Shown here piece after piece: positions 46,001-56,239 of a stretch of 64,000 nt of DNA (position 1 is its first letter; the number at the start of each line of letters is the position of its first letter). Origin of the DNA: Castanea sativa (Eukaryota > Streptophyta > Magnoliopsida > Fagales > Fagaceae). The position numbers were made by a program, and so were the translations under genes. The stretch is from contig NC_134013.1 of NCBI RefSeq assembly GCF_040712315.1, forward strand, positions 85,938,001-86,002,000, given 5' to 3'. The notes below the pieces were generated by a model. The model was not told the DNA's origin. It did no database searches and saw only the letters and a list, made by a program, of their open reading frames with translations.

Positions 46001-46759
46001 AAAAATAAAAAATAAAAAATAAAACCCAAACCAAAAAAGAAAAAGAAAAAGCTTGATTGGTAGAAAGCATAGCACAGGAACTCACGTGGCCAAGAAGAAG
46101 AAAGCCAAACTCTCTTTCTTCAATTTCTCCTCGTATTCTTCGTCATCGGCGGCATAGTCATCCTAATAGTCCATTCCAACAAAATACAAACGTCAATTTT
46201 TTCCAACACCAGAAAAAACCTCAACCACATAAAAAATTCAACCCACACATACACATACATACCAAATCAACAACTTTAAACGAGGCTTTCTCGTACCGCG
46301 CTTTGGCCTCCTCCGCTAAAGCCTGAAACCATATACAACAACAAATTCAAATTCATATATTCATATAATAATAGATACGAAGAGGTTGTTTGTTTGGTTT
46401 TTTTTGCGAACCTTGGCGAAACCTTCGGCAGTGCCGGTCTGAGTGCCGAAGAAGATGGTGACTTTCTTGGTACCATCGTCGACTTCGACCTCCTCCTCTT
46501 TCACGATCAACGGCTTAGGAGGCACAGGCAACGAAGGCTGAGAGCTGCTGGATCTGCGCCAAATCAAAACGACGACGCAGCCGATCAGGACCGCGATCGA
46601 GGTCGTGAGAATCATCACCATCTCCCGATTCTCGAACACAATGGACGCGACATCGTTGGCCGAGGAAACGTTGGACGGGTCGAACTTCCCTTTAATAATT
46701 GCCGACATCAGATCCATCGGCGACACTTTCACTGTGTTCGACGATGACGATGGTTGCAT
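41009..46759 (-). CDS. CPR2: NADPH-cytochrome P450 reductase, class II (ATR2 type)
   Basis: Eighteen exons: 46759-46412, 46322-46263, 46162-46086, 45940-45883, 45753-45670, 45545-45509, 45066-44997, 44874-44680, 44575-44483, 44245-44014, 43925-43842, 43756-43605, 43220-43124, 42813-42664, 42560-42483, 42190-42068, 41829-41716, 41089-41009. Total 2133 nt, 710 aa. It passes electrons from NADPH through FAD and FMN to microsomal P450s on the ER. A Ser-rich N-terminal extension leads to a membrane anchor (about 47-67). The FMN domain has [13 protein letters not shown] (104-116) and [12 protein letters not shown] (161-172). FAD contacts are RYYS (488-491) and GVCSTW (522-527). The NADPH site has [12 protein letters not shown] (566-577) and [10 protein letters not shown] with Cys663. 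The terminal residues LRDVW stack on FAD. The long N-terminus marks class II. Every junction is GT/AG and the frame closes exactly. Confidence 0.98.
41207..41375. repeat. Foldback repeat in reductase intron 17
   Basis: ATCACATAAAATGACAT pairs imperfectly with TATCATTTTATGATATCAC, and CAACTTATCACATGACGAG with the ACTCACAACTTGCCATGAG side. About 170-bp MITE-like hairpin; superfamily unassigned. Confidence 0.55.
43013..43044. repeat. (AT)n microsatellite in reductase intron 13
   Basis: About 16 AT repeats, 80 bp after the exon 13 donor. Confidence 0.9.
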
Positions 46760-46829
46760 TTAGTTTTTTCTTTTTTCTTTTTTCGGTTGTTGTTGTTTTG
46801 GGTTTTGATAGTGTCACCGGAACCCGCAG

Positions 46830-46848
46830 CAAATTATATATAAAAGAC
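46830..46848 (-). promoter_or_regulatory. Candidate TATA box of the reductase gene
   Basis: CTTTTATATATAATTTG on the minus strand, about 75-85 bp upstream of the ATG. Motif and spacing only. Confidence 0.4.
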
Positions 46849-46859
46849 AAGTCACTTTG

Positions 46860-48243
46860 GGATTCCGGTGCAAAAAGAGAGAAATGTATATGTGAGAATG
46901 TAAATGGAGATTAGAGAGGAGGGAGAGTTTGTATTTAGGAGAGTGTTGGTGGTTGGTGGGTGTGGAGTAGTTGGAAGAGAGAAACTCCAAGCTCCTGAGA
47001 CTTCTGACAGAATGGAAATTGGAAAAATTAGGAGAGGAAACTCTTGGTTTTTATTGTGAAACTCAAGGTGAGAGTGCGTGTGATAAAAGAATTTTTTTTT
47101 TTTTTAAGAAGATAAAAGGTAAGTTTTAAAGGTATACGTAATTTTCTTTATATAAGGATTAATTTGGCAACAAATTCTAGAAGTTAAGTTATTATTAGTA
47201 AGTTATGACTGCTAAGTAATATAACTTAAATTAGATTCAATAACAGCTTGTTATTTAAAATTCGTAAAAATATCGGATTCTTACAGAATGTTCTTAAAAT
47301 CTGTTGAAATATCTGATTTTTACCGTTAAATATTTAAAAAAAATGGTTTCAGTATTTATTCAAATTAAAAATGAAAATAACTTGTTGCGTAATTTTAAAA
47401 TTGTTGTTGTGAAAAAAAAAATTGACAACATTCTTTTTATGCCAAATTTCGGTGTGTCTCTCCTATTTAATACTCTTGTTACGAAAGAAGAAAGAGAGAC
47501 AAACACGAACCAAACACCTACGCCTACCAACCCAGACTAGTCAAAAACACAATTCCACCTAACACCGCACTTAACTATGGTTAAAACTTTAAACTCTCTG
47601 GTCAGATTTTTTTTTTATAATTTTTTTTTTTTTGGCATGTGAAGAAGTGATATGCTCAGATTGAGGTCAGCAGTGAGCCAGTGAAACGTGGCTTTAGTGG
47701 GAGCTTTCAGCTTTCTAATTTCTATTCATTTTTTATCCCAATAAAATAAAAATGATTGATTAAGTAAAATATTAAATATAAGAATCGATGGGGTTAAAAA
47801 AAAAATGCCATTTTCTGTCATTTTCTATTACCATTAAATATTCAGCCTTGTCTGTCTTGCTTTTTTATTTTTTTAATCAATAAGTGCTCATTTGGTATTT
47901 TATTATTTTTAGTAACTTACTTGCATAAATTTATAAAAATTATAAATTCTAGTAATTTTTATGTTAAATGTGTAACAAAAAGTTAAAATTTAACCTATTT
48001 TTAAAAGAATTAAAAATTAAATTATTTGAAGAAAAAAATATATTAAAATACTCTCTAAATCTCATTAGTAAATTTTTAAAATGTATATTAAAATAATTTG
48101 GATAACAAGTTGTAAACAGAGATTATAAAATGGTGTCATGGTCCAAAAACAATTAGTAATACTAACTTACCCTCCCAAAATATAATGATAATGATATTAA
48201 TAATAAGTTAGCAATGAAGATCCTAAGTTGTTAATAAATAATG
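46860..48243. other. Upstream region of the reductase gene, no gene
   Basis: Purine-rich leader-like sequence to about 47060, then AT-rich intergenic DNA. Confidence 0.5.
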
Positions 48244-48251
48244 ATGATATT

Positions 48252-48711
48252 CAGGAGCGGAACTACAGTAGGGAATAGGGCGGCCATGCCCCCCCCCCCA
48301 CCCCCACCCCCACCCCCACCCCCATTAAAAAAAAATTTGGTATACAAAAAATTAAGGCTTGCCCTTAAATATTTTTATATATGTATATATATATTTGTCT
48401 CTCCTCCTCTAAAATATTTAGATATTGACCTATAAGAAAATAAATAAATAAATAAAATTCATGCCCCTTTAACTACAAAAACAAAATAAAAAAATAAATA
48501 TGGACTATACAAAAATCGTGCACAAATAAGAAACACTTATTTTGTATGTTATTATTTGTTGATGTGTTTTATAATATGAAATGTTTAAAAAATACTTATT
48601 TTATATGTAGTATTTTGTTGAATATGAAATAGATGTTAGTTTTTATTTTTATAATTTTTTTTTTGGTTTTAAGCTTTGGCCTCTCCGAGTATGAATCATG
48701 GTTCTGTCCCT
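48252..48711. mobile_element. hAT-type non-autonomous element, 460 bp
   Basis: Begins CAGGAGCGGAAC and ends GGTTCTGTCCCT. Perfect 8-bp duplications ATGATATT at 48244-48251 and 48712-48719. Same terminal class as 15612-16602 (CAG..GCGGA). It contains a (CCCCCA)n run at 48284-48323. Confidence 0.85.
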
Positions 48712-48861
48712 ATGATATTATGAAAATGTATTTGTAGTATTATTGTTTTTTTAATTTTTGTTTTTGGTAGCTGCGACTTTATGCCAATAATGTCAATATC
48801 TGGTTAATTAGGAAGATACAGCCCGATTTAGGTTCAAATGCTTGCAATCAAAAAGTGCCAC

Positions 48862-48913
48862 GTAAGAATATTGTTTATTTATTTATTTTTATGAGAGTAA
48901 GAATACTGTTTAT
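48862..48913. repeat. 17-bp duplication with 18-nt A/T-rich insert
   Basis: GTAAGAATA(T/C)TGTTTAT at 48862 and 48897. The insert is TTATTTATTTTTATGAGA, which reverses to TCTCATAAAAATAAATAA. Confidence 0.95.
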
Positions 48914-49000
48914 GTGCATTAATTAATGTGTATAACAGTATAATGCTAGTTGATGATACACTCAAAGCTAATTTACTATTTTTGTGGTAAAATTATGCCC

Positions 49001-49053
49001 ACGTATGACATTTGGTTCTTTCTCAAAAAAAAAAAACGTATGACGTTTGGTTC
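49001..49053. repeat. 18-bp duplication with 17-nt poly(A) insert
   Basis: ACGTATGAC(A/G)TTTGGTTC at 49001 and 49036, separated by TTTCTC plus 11 A. Confidence 0.95.
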
Positions 49054-49628
49054 AAGAATTTTGGAAAAACAAGTATACAACCATAAGTATAAAACTTATC
49101 TCTCCTTGTCAACCATAAAACTTATCCAACAAATAATTATTCACTCTTTTTAAGAAGATGATATAAAAATTACTTGAAAATATATTTTGATCCTATAATT
49201 TATAGATGTAACGAAATAAATGGTGTTATTTAAAAATTAGCATAATAAACCTTGAGGTTTAAAAAAAATACAAAATAAACCCTTTTTTTTTAGCAAAATA
49301 AACCCTATATTTTTAAAGTAACAAATTAAGCTCAAAAATTTCACAAAAAAAATACCAAATTAAATTTTAACTCATATAAGTGAAATGGGTACTACACTGT
49401 GTTGGAGTTCAATATAGGGTAAAGATTTAATTTGTTACTTTTAACAAATTTTAAGATTTAATTTTGTTACTTTTAAAACTATGAAATTTGTATTTAATTA
49501 AAGAATTTTAAAATAGTACATAATGAATGGTAGATAATTCTTATCTTAGTATATTTTACAATTCGTTGAAAGTCGTGAGTGATAAAAAAAATTAAGTGAT
49601 GTGCATAGTTTATCTATATAAGTACTTA

Positions 49629-50147
49629 TGGTATGTTTGCTAGACTGTAATAGGCACTATAATGTAATAGTTATTCTTATGATTTAGATATTCAGTAATT
49701 TGATTATATTTTTATTATCGAGAATAGTTATTCCTTATGAATAGCTATTCTTTTAAAATCAAGAATAACTTTTCATTTTCTAAAAGAGATGTAATAATTA
49801 TGCCTTAGTAGGTGTATTAATATTTACGATTAATATATTTATAAATAAACAAAATTTTCATATGTACATAACAATTATGAAATAAAAAATCATAAAAATA
49901 ACTAATCTCTCTTTCAAATTTAAAAAATATTTTTGATAGAAAATATAATTATATGAGTAAGATATTTTCTAAAATATATCTTAAGTTTGATTTAAAATGT
50001 TTTAATTCCATTGTCTTCATGATTATATTATTGTGTTGTTACAAAACAAATGAATAGTAATCAGCATTACATTCTAACATTACATATTCCTCATAATATC
50101 TATTCCTATTCCAATGTAATTACCGTTACAATCTACCAAACGTGCCC
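49629..50147. mobile_element. Harbinger-like element, family B, 519-bp copy
   Basis: TTA duplications at 49626-49628 and 50148-50150. Termini TGGTATGTTTGCTAGACTGTAA and inverted GGGCACGTTTGGTAGATTGTAA. Aligns throughout with 33626-34140. Confidence 0.85.
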
Positions 50148-50454
50148 TTAAAGTATATACAACTTATTACTATTGAAAAATAAATTGTGCCTCTAGCAAA
50201 ATCGCTTAGTGAGCTTGGCTTGACTGTCATATTTTAGCATATACATCTTTTTTAAATTTTATTTAAAAAAAAAAAAAACAAATGTAAATTTGTTATCAAA
50301 TTTTTAAAATGAAACAAATCAAAAATAAAATTAAAAACATAAACGCTTTAGTTTTGGGCAGTTAGGTTCATAATATTTTTACAACAAATTATATGTGACA
50401 AGTTGTTATTAGAGGGGCAAAAAAGTAATTTCAATAGTAAGGCTAGATTATCTA

Positions 50455-50768
50455 TCTATACTATATATAAGAGGATTCCCCTCTTTGAATTGGACTTTTA
50501 TATGATTCAAAAATATCCTCATTAACGAAGGTTAACTTCTTTTAGAAATAGAGTCATAAATATCAAATAACAAATTTCATTTTGAACTCAAAAAGAAAAC
50601 TCCTAAAATTTAGGATTTTTTTGCCATTTACATTCATCTTTTTATTCCCTAAAATTTAGCTTTTTTTATATATGTTTTTGATAATACATGCAAATTATTA
50701 ACCTTTAAAAAAAAAAAAAAAAAAAAAAAAGCCTTTAAGAACGTGCATTGCGCGTGCTTAAAGACTAG
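50455..50768 (+). mobile_element. Non-autonomous Helitron, 314 bp
   Basis: Starts TCTATACTATATATAAGAGG after an A, and ends AAAGACTAG before a T. Just before the end is a short hairpin (ACGTGCATTGCGCGT). A/T insertion, 5' TC and 3' CTAG are Helitron hallmarks. Confidence 0.85.
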
Positions 50769-51150
50769 TATAATAAAAAATGATTTTATTTTTTGAACTG
50801 GACTTTTATGTGATTCAAAAATACCCTCATTAATGAAGGGTAAATTCTCTTAGAAATATGGTCATAAACTAAAAGTAAAACACCCTCAATTTTAAAAATT
50901 AAAAATTAAGAGAATTCCTAAAATATAGCCTTCTTTCCCCTTATGTTCATCTTATTTTTCCTACTCAAACTTTTCTCTATATCACTACGCCGCTTTCAAA
51001 CACATGTTCAAAAAAAGATTTACAGTTATTGCTTATCTCTAAAGTTTATTATTTTTATTTGTTTGAAAAATTTAAAAAAAAAATTTCAAATTATAATAGA
51101 TGCAAAACATTAACATTTATCCTAAAAAAAAAAAGAGCATATGAGGCTAG
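50769..51150 (+). mobile_element. Degenerate second Helitron copy or read-through segment
   Basis: Repeats the 5' body of the preceding element (TTGAACTGGACTTTTATGTGA, CTCATTAATGAAGGGTAAA) and ends with a second CTAG before T at 51150. It lacks a TC start. Confidence 0.6.
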
Positions 51151-51482
51151 TAACTAATAACAACTTGTTATGTGGTAATTGTTGTGAAAATATTGTGAAC
51201 ATAACATTTCTCGTATTTTTTAACAATATTTTTCACAATCATTAACATGAACTAGCATGAATAGAGTAACTCAATCGCTTCCCCATGAAGTACCTAATCT
51301 TTCTTTTTCTATTAGGGGCAATTCTTACTAACTAAGTTTTTTTCCTTTTATTAGTTATCCATCACATTTGGAAGTACCTAATTTTACCATTTTTATTAGG
51401 GAGAATTCTTACTACCTAAGTTTTTGCCTTATTCATTACAATTGGCCATGTCTTTATAAAATAAAAAAGAAAAGGTTGTGTT

Positions 51483-51532
51483 ATTGACTTATTGTTTTAG
51501 TGTTTATCAAAAAATTGACTTATTGTTTTAGT
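51483..51532. repeat. 19-bp duplication with 12-nt insert
   Basis: ATTGACTTATTGTTTTAGT at 51483 and 51514, identical. The insert is GTTTATCAAAAA. Confidence 0.95.
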
Positions 51533-52126
51533 AGTTGAGAATTGAGATCTCCCAGGTGGGAGAGTGGATATGAAAGGACAGGGTTGTAAGACGCGGAGGA
51601 AGTACAGACTCAAGAACCCTAGTGTGACTTTGAACAAATCAAAGAGTGCCATTAAAGGATGCCACTAGGCACCCAAATAATAAGTTTGTGTTAAAATAGG
51701 CGTTAAAAACGAGAAAAAGAAAGATTTGTATCAAATAATATTAGGTGCATCTTATCAAAATTCAATAAACTAAAAATATTTGTACAAAAATAACTATTTA
51801 TTAATACATATTTTTCATTTGTTAACGGATTAATCATTTTTTTGTTAACATATTTCTAATTTATTGAATTTTGATAAAGTACATGGTATCATTTGTCCTT
51901 GCCCAAACAAATTTGAAAAAAAGTTTGTGGGGGGATTTCATGTCGGTTGTGCCCACGTTTGGATGGGTTAGATGGGATACCGTGTGTTGATAGCGTTGTC
52001 ATAAAGAGCCGCTTAATCTACAGAAAGTCTTAAAAATGGTTGAGTTGTTCACTAATTTGTCTTTGCATTGGCCTATTCCTTCGGCGATTTCTATTACTGT
52101 ATTAAATTTGAATTGACTAATAATTG
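51533..52126. other. Intergenic, no gene seen
   Basis: AT-rich to mixed sequence; no repeat family recognised. Confidence 0.4.
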
Positions 52127-52178
52127 AAATGCTGGTTTATCTTTTTTTTTTTTGAGAGAGTAAATGCTGGTTTATCTT
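52127..52178. repeat. 17-bp duplication with 18-nt poly(T) insert
   Basis: AAATGCTGGTTTATCTT at 52127 and 52162, identical. The insert is T(10)GAGAGAGT, the reverse of ACTCTCTC-A(10). Confidence 0.95.
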
Positions 52179-52759
52179 GGTTTGGGACTTTAATAGGGTG
52201 GCTTAAACTTTTACATGCTACAAGTTTTGGAGAATAGAAATAATTGATTTCATATTTTACTAATATATATGTATTTACCAATATATTCCTCTTCATTATT
52301 ACTTGAATAATATATGCACCATACATTAGTAAGACTAGTCGCTGCAATTAATTGTGTGCAGGAAGACAATTATCCAAGTGAATCATGATTTTTACATGTA
52401 GTAGTGTTCTAATCCCATGTGAAAAGCTAGTAATTCATAACTTTTTTATTCCATTTCAGCCATTATTGAGTACTTTGTGGTTGTTGATTGAAGGAATCTC
52501 CGACTGACATTCAGCCATTATTGTTTGTTTCAAATTAACTTATTTAGTTTTTTTTTACCTATTGCAAAAAATACCTTAAAATATATTTGTATTGGAAAAT
52601 GTAGAGTTTTAAAAAGTTGTACAAAAACAAAATAAGTTAAAAGCTAAATGAAAAAGCTTGTGGCAAAGGAACAAGAAGTTAATGTTTGTGCCAAAACATT
52701 GGCAAAGAATGGACAAACACCCCCTAAAAAACCTAAACCACCCCATCAGCCACCACCAC

Positions 52760-53359
52760 TAGTGACATGGCAAAATGAGTCAGAATTTTCTGACTCGCAA
52801 CTTGATTGACTCGTTTAAAAATGACTCATTTTGATCTGCGACCCGATTGACCCGACCTGAACCTGACCTGACCCGTCCGTTTTGCCATGTCTACCAACGT
52901 TGAGTAGATTGAGATTGAAGTGTAATTCTTATAAAATATTTACTTATTCTTCTTCACTTAATATGTTATGTACTCCATTATAGTTTGTCATTCTTTACTT
53001 GTCACCTTCATTTTCTCTTTCTACTTTAAACAGATCGAAGATTATACCAAGATTAGCTTCTAGAAAGCTGGGACAAGAGTTGCACCAAATTTGGGTATCA
53101 AGTATTTAGTGGTAATTGTTAATTGGTAACAGTATCATCAGTGAGAATCTAATCACAGTTAAGGAACTCAGAAACAATTGACATATTGCATCTATTTCAA
53201 AAAAAAAAACTTGTTTGAAAAATACAGGTCAACTTAACTCGTTCCGCGACTCGACTCAACTCGACCTGCAACCTGATTAACCCGTTTTAAAATGACCCGT
53301 TTTGACCCGCGATCCGATTGGCTCAGCCCAAACTTGACCTGACCGTTTTGCCACGTCTA
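52760..53359. mobile_element. hAT-type element, about 600 bp, with a duplicated internal end
   Basis: Termini TAGTGACATGGCAAAA and inverted TAGACGTGGCAAAACGG. Flanking octamers ACCACCAC and ACCACTAC match at seven of eight bases. A second inward-facing end (CGTTTTGCCATGTCTA) lies at about 52878-52893, and GACCCG/CGACC-rich blocks occur at both ends. Confidence 0.7.
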
Positions 53360-53367
53360 ACCACTAC

Positions 53368-53560
53368 TGCCGTCACCAACACCGATCCTCCACCACCACC
53401 AGCCTTCGTCGACTTCGTCAACGACCAACCATCACCTTTGGCCACTAGCCTCCACCACCACTAGCCTTAACCAACGTCATCAATGTCCGACCACCACCTT
53501 TGGCCACCAGCCACCACAATCGCCCCTCTCAATCCTACCAATCACCATTACTCCACCACC
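53368..53560. other. CCACCA-rich low-complexity stretch
   Basis: Unusually GC-rich for the region, with repeated GCCACCACC and CCTTTGGCCAC words. Similar in style to 6110-6420. Complementary GGTGG-rich sequence lies at 53725-53820. No credible frame. Confidence 0.5.
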
Positions 53561-54035
53561 AAAAAAAAAAAAAAAAATCCAACAGATTTGGAATTCATAA
53601 ACAATCCAAAACATTCAATACCAACCATCCAAAATTAATATATTCTTTGAAAATTTAATAATTAAGACATATCTGAGAGATTTTGATCTGAGAATGACAG
53701 AGTCTTTTTCTTTTTTTGTATGACGGTGGTTCTAGATCTGTTGCTGGTCACAGCGACTTCGAGGGTGGCAATTGCCGGCTGTCGGCCAAGTTTGGTGGGA
53801 TGAAGGTTGGTGGTAGGGAGGTGTTTGTGTTTATTTTATTTTATTTTAGGTATGTAAAATAAATAAAGAAGTCATAATGGTATAATTTAATTAATTAGGT
53901 GGATATATAGTAAGATTTGATTTGTGAAGTGCAGAGTGAAGCAGACAAAGTGAGATAGAAAATTTGAACTCGTTATATGAGGACGACTTCTTGTTTGTGC
54001 ATGTATCTGTTGCCAAAAATAAAAATGCCATTTCC

Positions 54036-54041
<6 letters not shown>

Positions 54042-54073
<32 letters not shown>
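54042..54073. repeat. (GA)n microsatellite
   Basis: About 15 GA repeats. Confidence 0.9.
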
Positions 54074-54129
54074 CCTCCAACAAAATGTACTTCTATTTCT
54101 TCCTTCTTCCTCTTTTTATTTTTTTCTTC

Positions 54130-54179
54130 CTTTGAAGGAATTACTTTTTTTTTTTTGAAGGAATGTCTTTGAAGGAATT
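54130..54179. repeat. 13-bp duplication with 24-nt poly(T)-bearing insert
   Basis: CTTTGAAGGAATT at 54130 and 54167. The insert is AC, T(12), GAAGGAATGT. Confidence 0.85.
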
Positions 54180-54399
54180 TCTTGGTAAAAAAACAATTTG
54201 GACTGACATGCATATGATCAAAAGAGAGCATTGCTTTTGCGCATCATGAATGTAGAGCACTAGAGCGCGTATTGGGAATTATACGAGAGAAAAGGAACTA
54301 AACTTGCACTTGTGAGTTGTGATGTGCGTGACTCCACAACTTTCGGTAACTAGTGTTCCAAAATGTCACAATATATGGTCTCTTTTCTTTTGAGCTTTG

Positions 54400-54401
<2 letters not shown>

Positions 54402-54434
<33 letters not shown>
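54402..54434. repeat. (AAT)n microsatellite
   Basis: About 11 repeats. Confidence 0.95.
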
Positions 54435-54437
<3 letters not shown>

Positions 54438-54460
54438 GCATCTAGCGCTTGATATATATG

Positions 54461-54502
54461 CTTTTGAGTGTGGTTTTTTTTTTTAGAACCTTTTGAGTGT
54501 GG
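54461..54502. repeat. 13-bp duplication with 16-nt poly(T) insert
   Basis: CTTTTGAGTGTGG at 54461 and 54490, identical. The insert is T(11)AGAAC. Confidence 0.95.
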
Positions 54503-54507
54503 ATTTG

Positions 54508-54549
54508 AATCTTAAATATCTTCTCTCAAAAAAAAAATCTTAAGTATCT
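54508..54549. repeat. 14-bp duplication with 14-nt poly(A) insert
   Basis: AATCTTAA(A/G)TATCT at 54508 and 54536. The insert is TCTCTCAAAAAAAA. Confidence 0.95.
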
Positions 54550-54885
54550 CTATTTTTATTAGAGTTTAGAAATATATATGGATAATTTGATAATAACAAC
54601 AAGTGAGAAAAAAACTGAATCTTAAATATCTCAAATTTATCTAACTTGTGATAATTGAGTTTAAAAATTTTGTTATCATTCTCTTATTAGCTCAATAGCT
54701 TGATTTTATAACAAATTTTAAATCTGTTGCAAAGATAACACCTTTAAAGAGACATCAATTAAGTAGTTAATATAACATGTATATCATTTTACTAAAAAAA
54801 ACTTGAACTTACAAGTTTGAATCCAACTATATTATTTTAGAGATTAAATTATACAAGGACTTGGCATAAACCCTTTTGTGGCGTT

Positions 54886-55578
54886 TGGTACGGGGAATTC
54901 ACATTACTCTTGGCATCCAGATTCCTAGGAATGTAGCTATTCCTATGTTTGGTTTCATTGGGAGATTCTCAGGAATGTGAGATAATAATGTTTGGTGTAT
55001 TCCCAGGAATCTTAAATGAATTATTTGTTTTTTCCATTTTGTCCTTAGATTTGAATGTGAAGTACCAAGCCCTTTAAAAAAAAATTCCTTTAAATAAAAA
55101 ATATATATAAACTATTAATTAGTCCTTTAAAAAAATATCTTACTCTAAATAGATAGATAAAAAACATTATATAAACTATTAATTAGCAACACATTCATTA
55201 AAACTGTGATCTAACATTTCAAAATGACAAGAATAATACAAAAATAACTATTCGCAGAGTTATTTATCATATTTATGTTGTTTTGGCGGAAAAAGATAAA
55301 GACAAGATAGAAGATATTGATAATTTGTTTTATAATTTATCTTAATTGCTTAAATGATAAGGAAACAGGATTAAAATTGTCAATTTATAAAAAATATAAT
55401 TTTTTTTAAGCTTAGGAATCTGGATTCCCACCTGTTTTAAAGGGAATCCACATTCCTACTGAGAGGGGTTTAAGGATTCCCTTGGCATCTGATTTCCTAG
55501 CATAATTTGCAAACAAATATAGGAATCTTTAAACATTCCTAAGAATCCTAAAATATTACCCTGTACTAAACGCTACCT
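54886..55578. mobile_element. TIR element, about 690 bp
   Basis: Starts GTGGCGTTTGGTACGGGGAAT; the end inverts to GTAGCGTTTAGTACAGGGTAAT. Subterminal words such as GGAATCTGGATTCCC and AGGAATCC recur in both orientations. The target duplication is not clean, so the superfamily is left open. Confidence 0.65.
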
Positions 55579-55966
55579 TTAAGTGTAATAAGGACATGCT
55601 GCATCATTAAATTACTAAAACATAAATACATATAATAACATTTTAATAAATATTATATTTTGTGTATTAAAGAAAATGTTGATGTGGTGTTATTAAGTGT
55701 GGTGCGATGTATTGAATTTTAAATAAAAAACTAAAATGACAATCTCTCATTAGAAACATAAATTTTACACCCTATCCATACTAACTCATTATATCAACTA
55801 ATTCTCTTGTAATTTTTATTCAATAGGAAACTTTGTTCGTTTTAGCCAACAAAGTCTTGGGTTGCAGAGCCGGTGGGAGAAAGATGTTGGAAATTTGTTA
55901 CTTTCCTTTGTCATCGCTCAAATTGATCAATTACTCTGAAAACTAGCGGTCCATTTTTTTTATTAA

Positions 55967-56236
55967 GGTCCGTTTGGATATAACTGAAAACTGAAAACTG
56001 ATAACACTGTAGCAAAATAATTTTTAAATGTGTGCATAATATAGCGGGTCCCATTTTAAATATAAAAAAAACTGAAAAGTGCTGGTACTGTTTATGAACA
56101 GTACATAAACAGTACAGAACAGTGAGAAATAGTGCTCTTGTCGGCTGGTTGAAACCTGTGCAAGAAAGAAAAAAAAAAGAAAAAAAGAAGGGAAACACTG
56201 AACGCTGGACGCGTTCAGCGTTTCCCAAACGGACGC
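55967..56236. mobile_element. Harbinger-like MITE, family A copy 3
   Basis: 270 bp between TAA duplications at 55964-55966 and 56237-56239. Termini GGTCCGTTTGGATA and inverted GCGTCCGTTTGGGAAA. A hairpin of GAACGCTGGACGCGTTC type lies near the right end. Confidence 0.85.
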
Positions 56237-56239
56237 TAA

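Larger units (their letters stand above)
50357..51212. mobile_element. Mutator-like MITE copy split by Helitron insertion
   Basis: The left part (about 50357-50454) and the right part (51151-51212) each match the 180-bp family of 36821-37000, in inverted orientation. They are separated by about 700 bp of Helitron-type sequence. Confidence 0.65.

Noticed and set aside
53887..54231. 114-codon minus frame
   Set aside because: It runs through the (GA)n microsatellite and poly(A) tracts; low complexity only.
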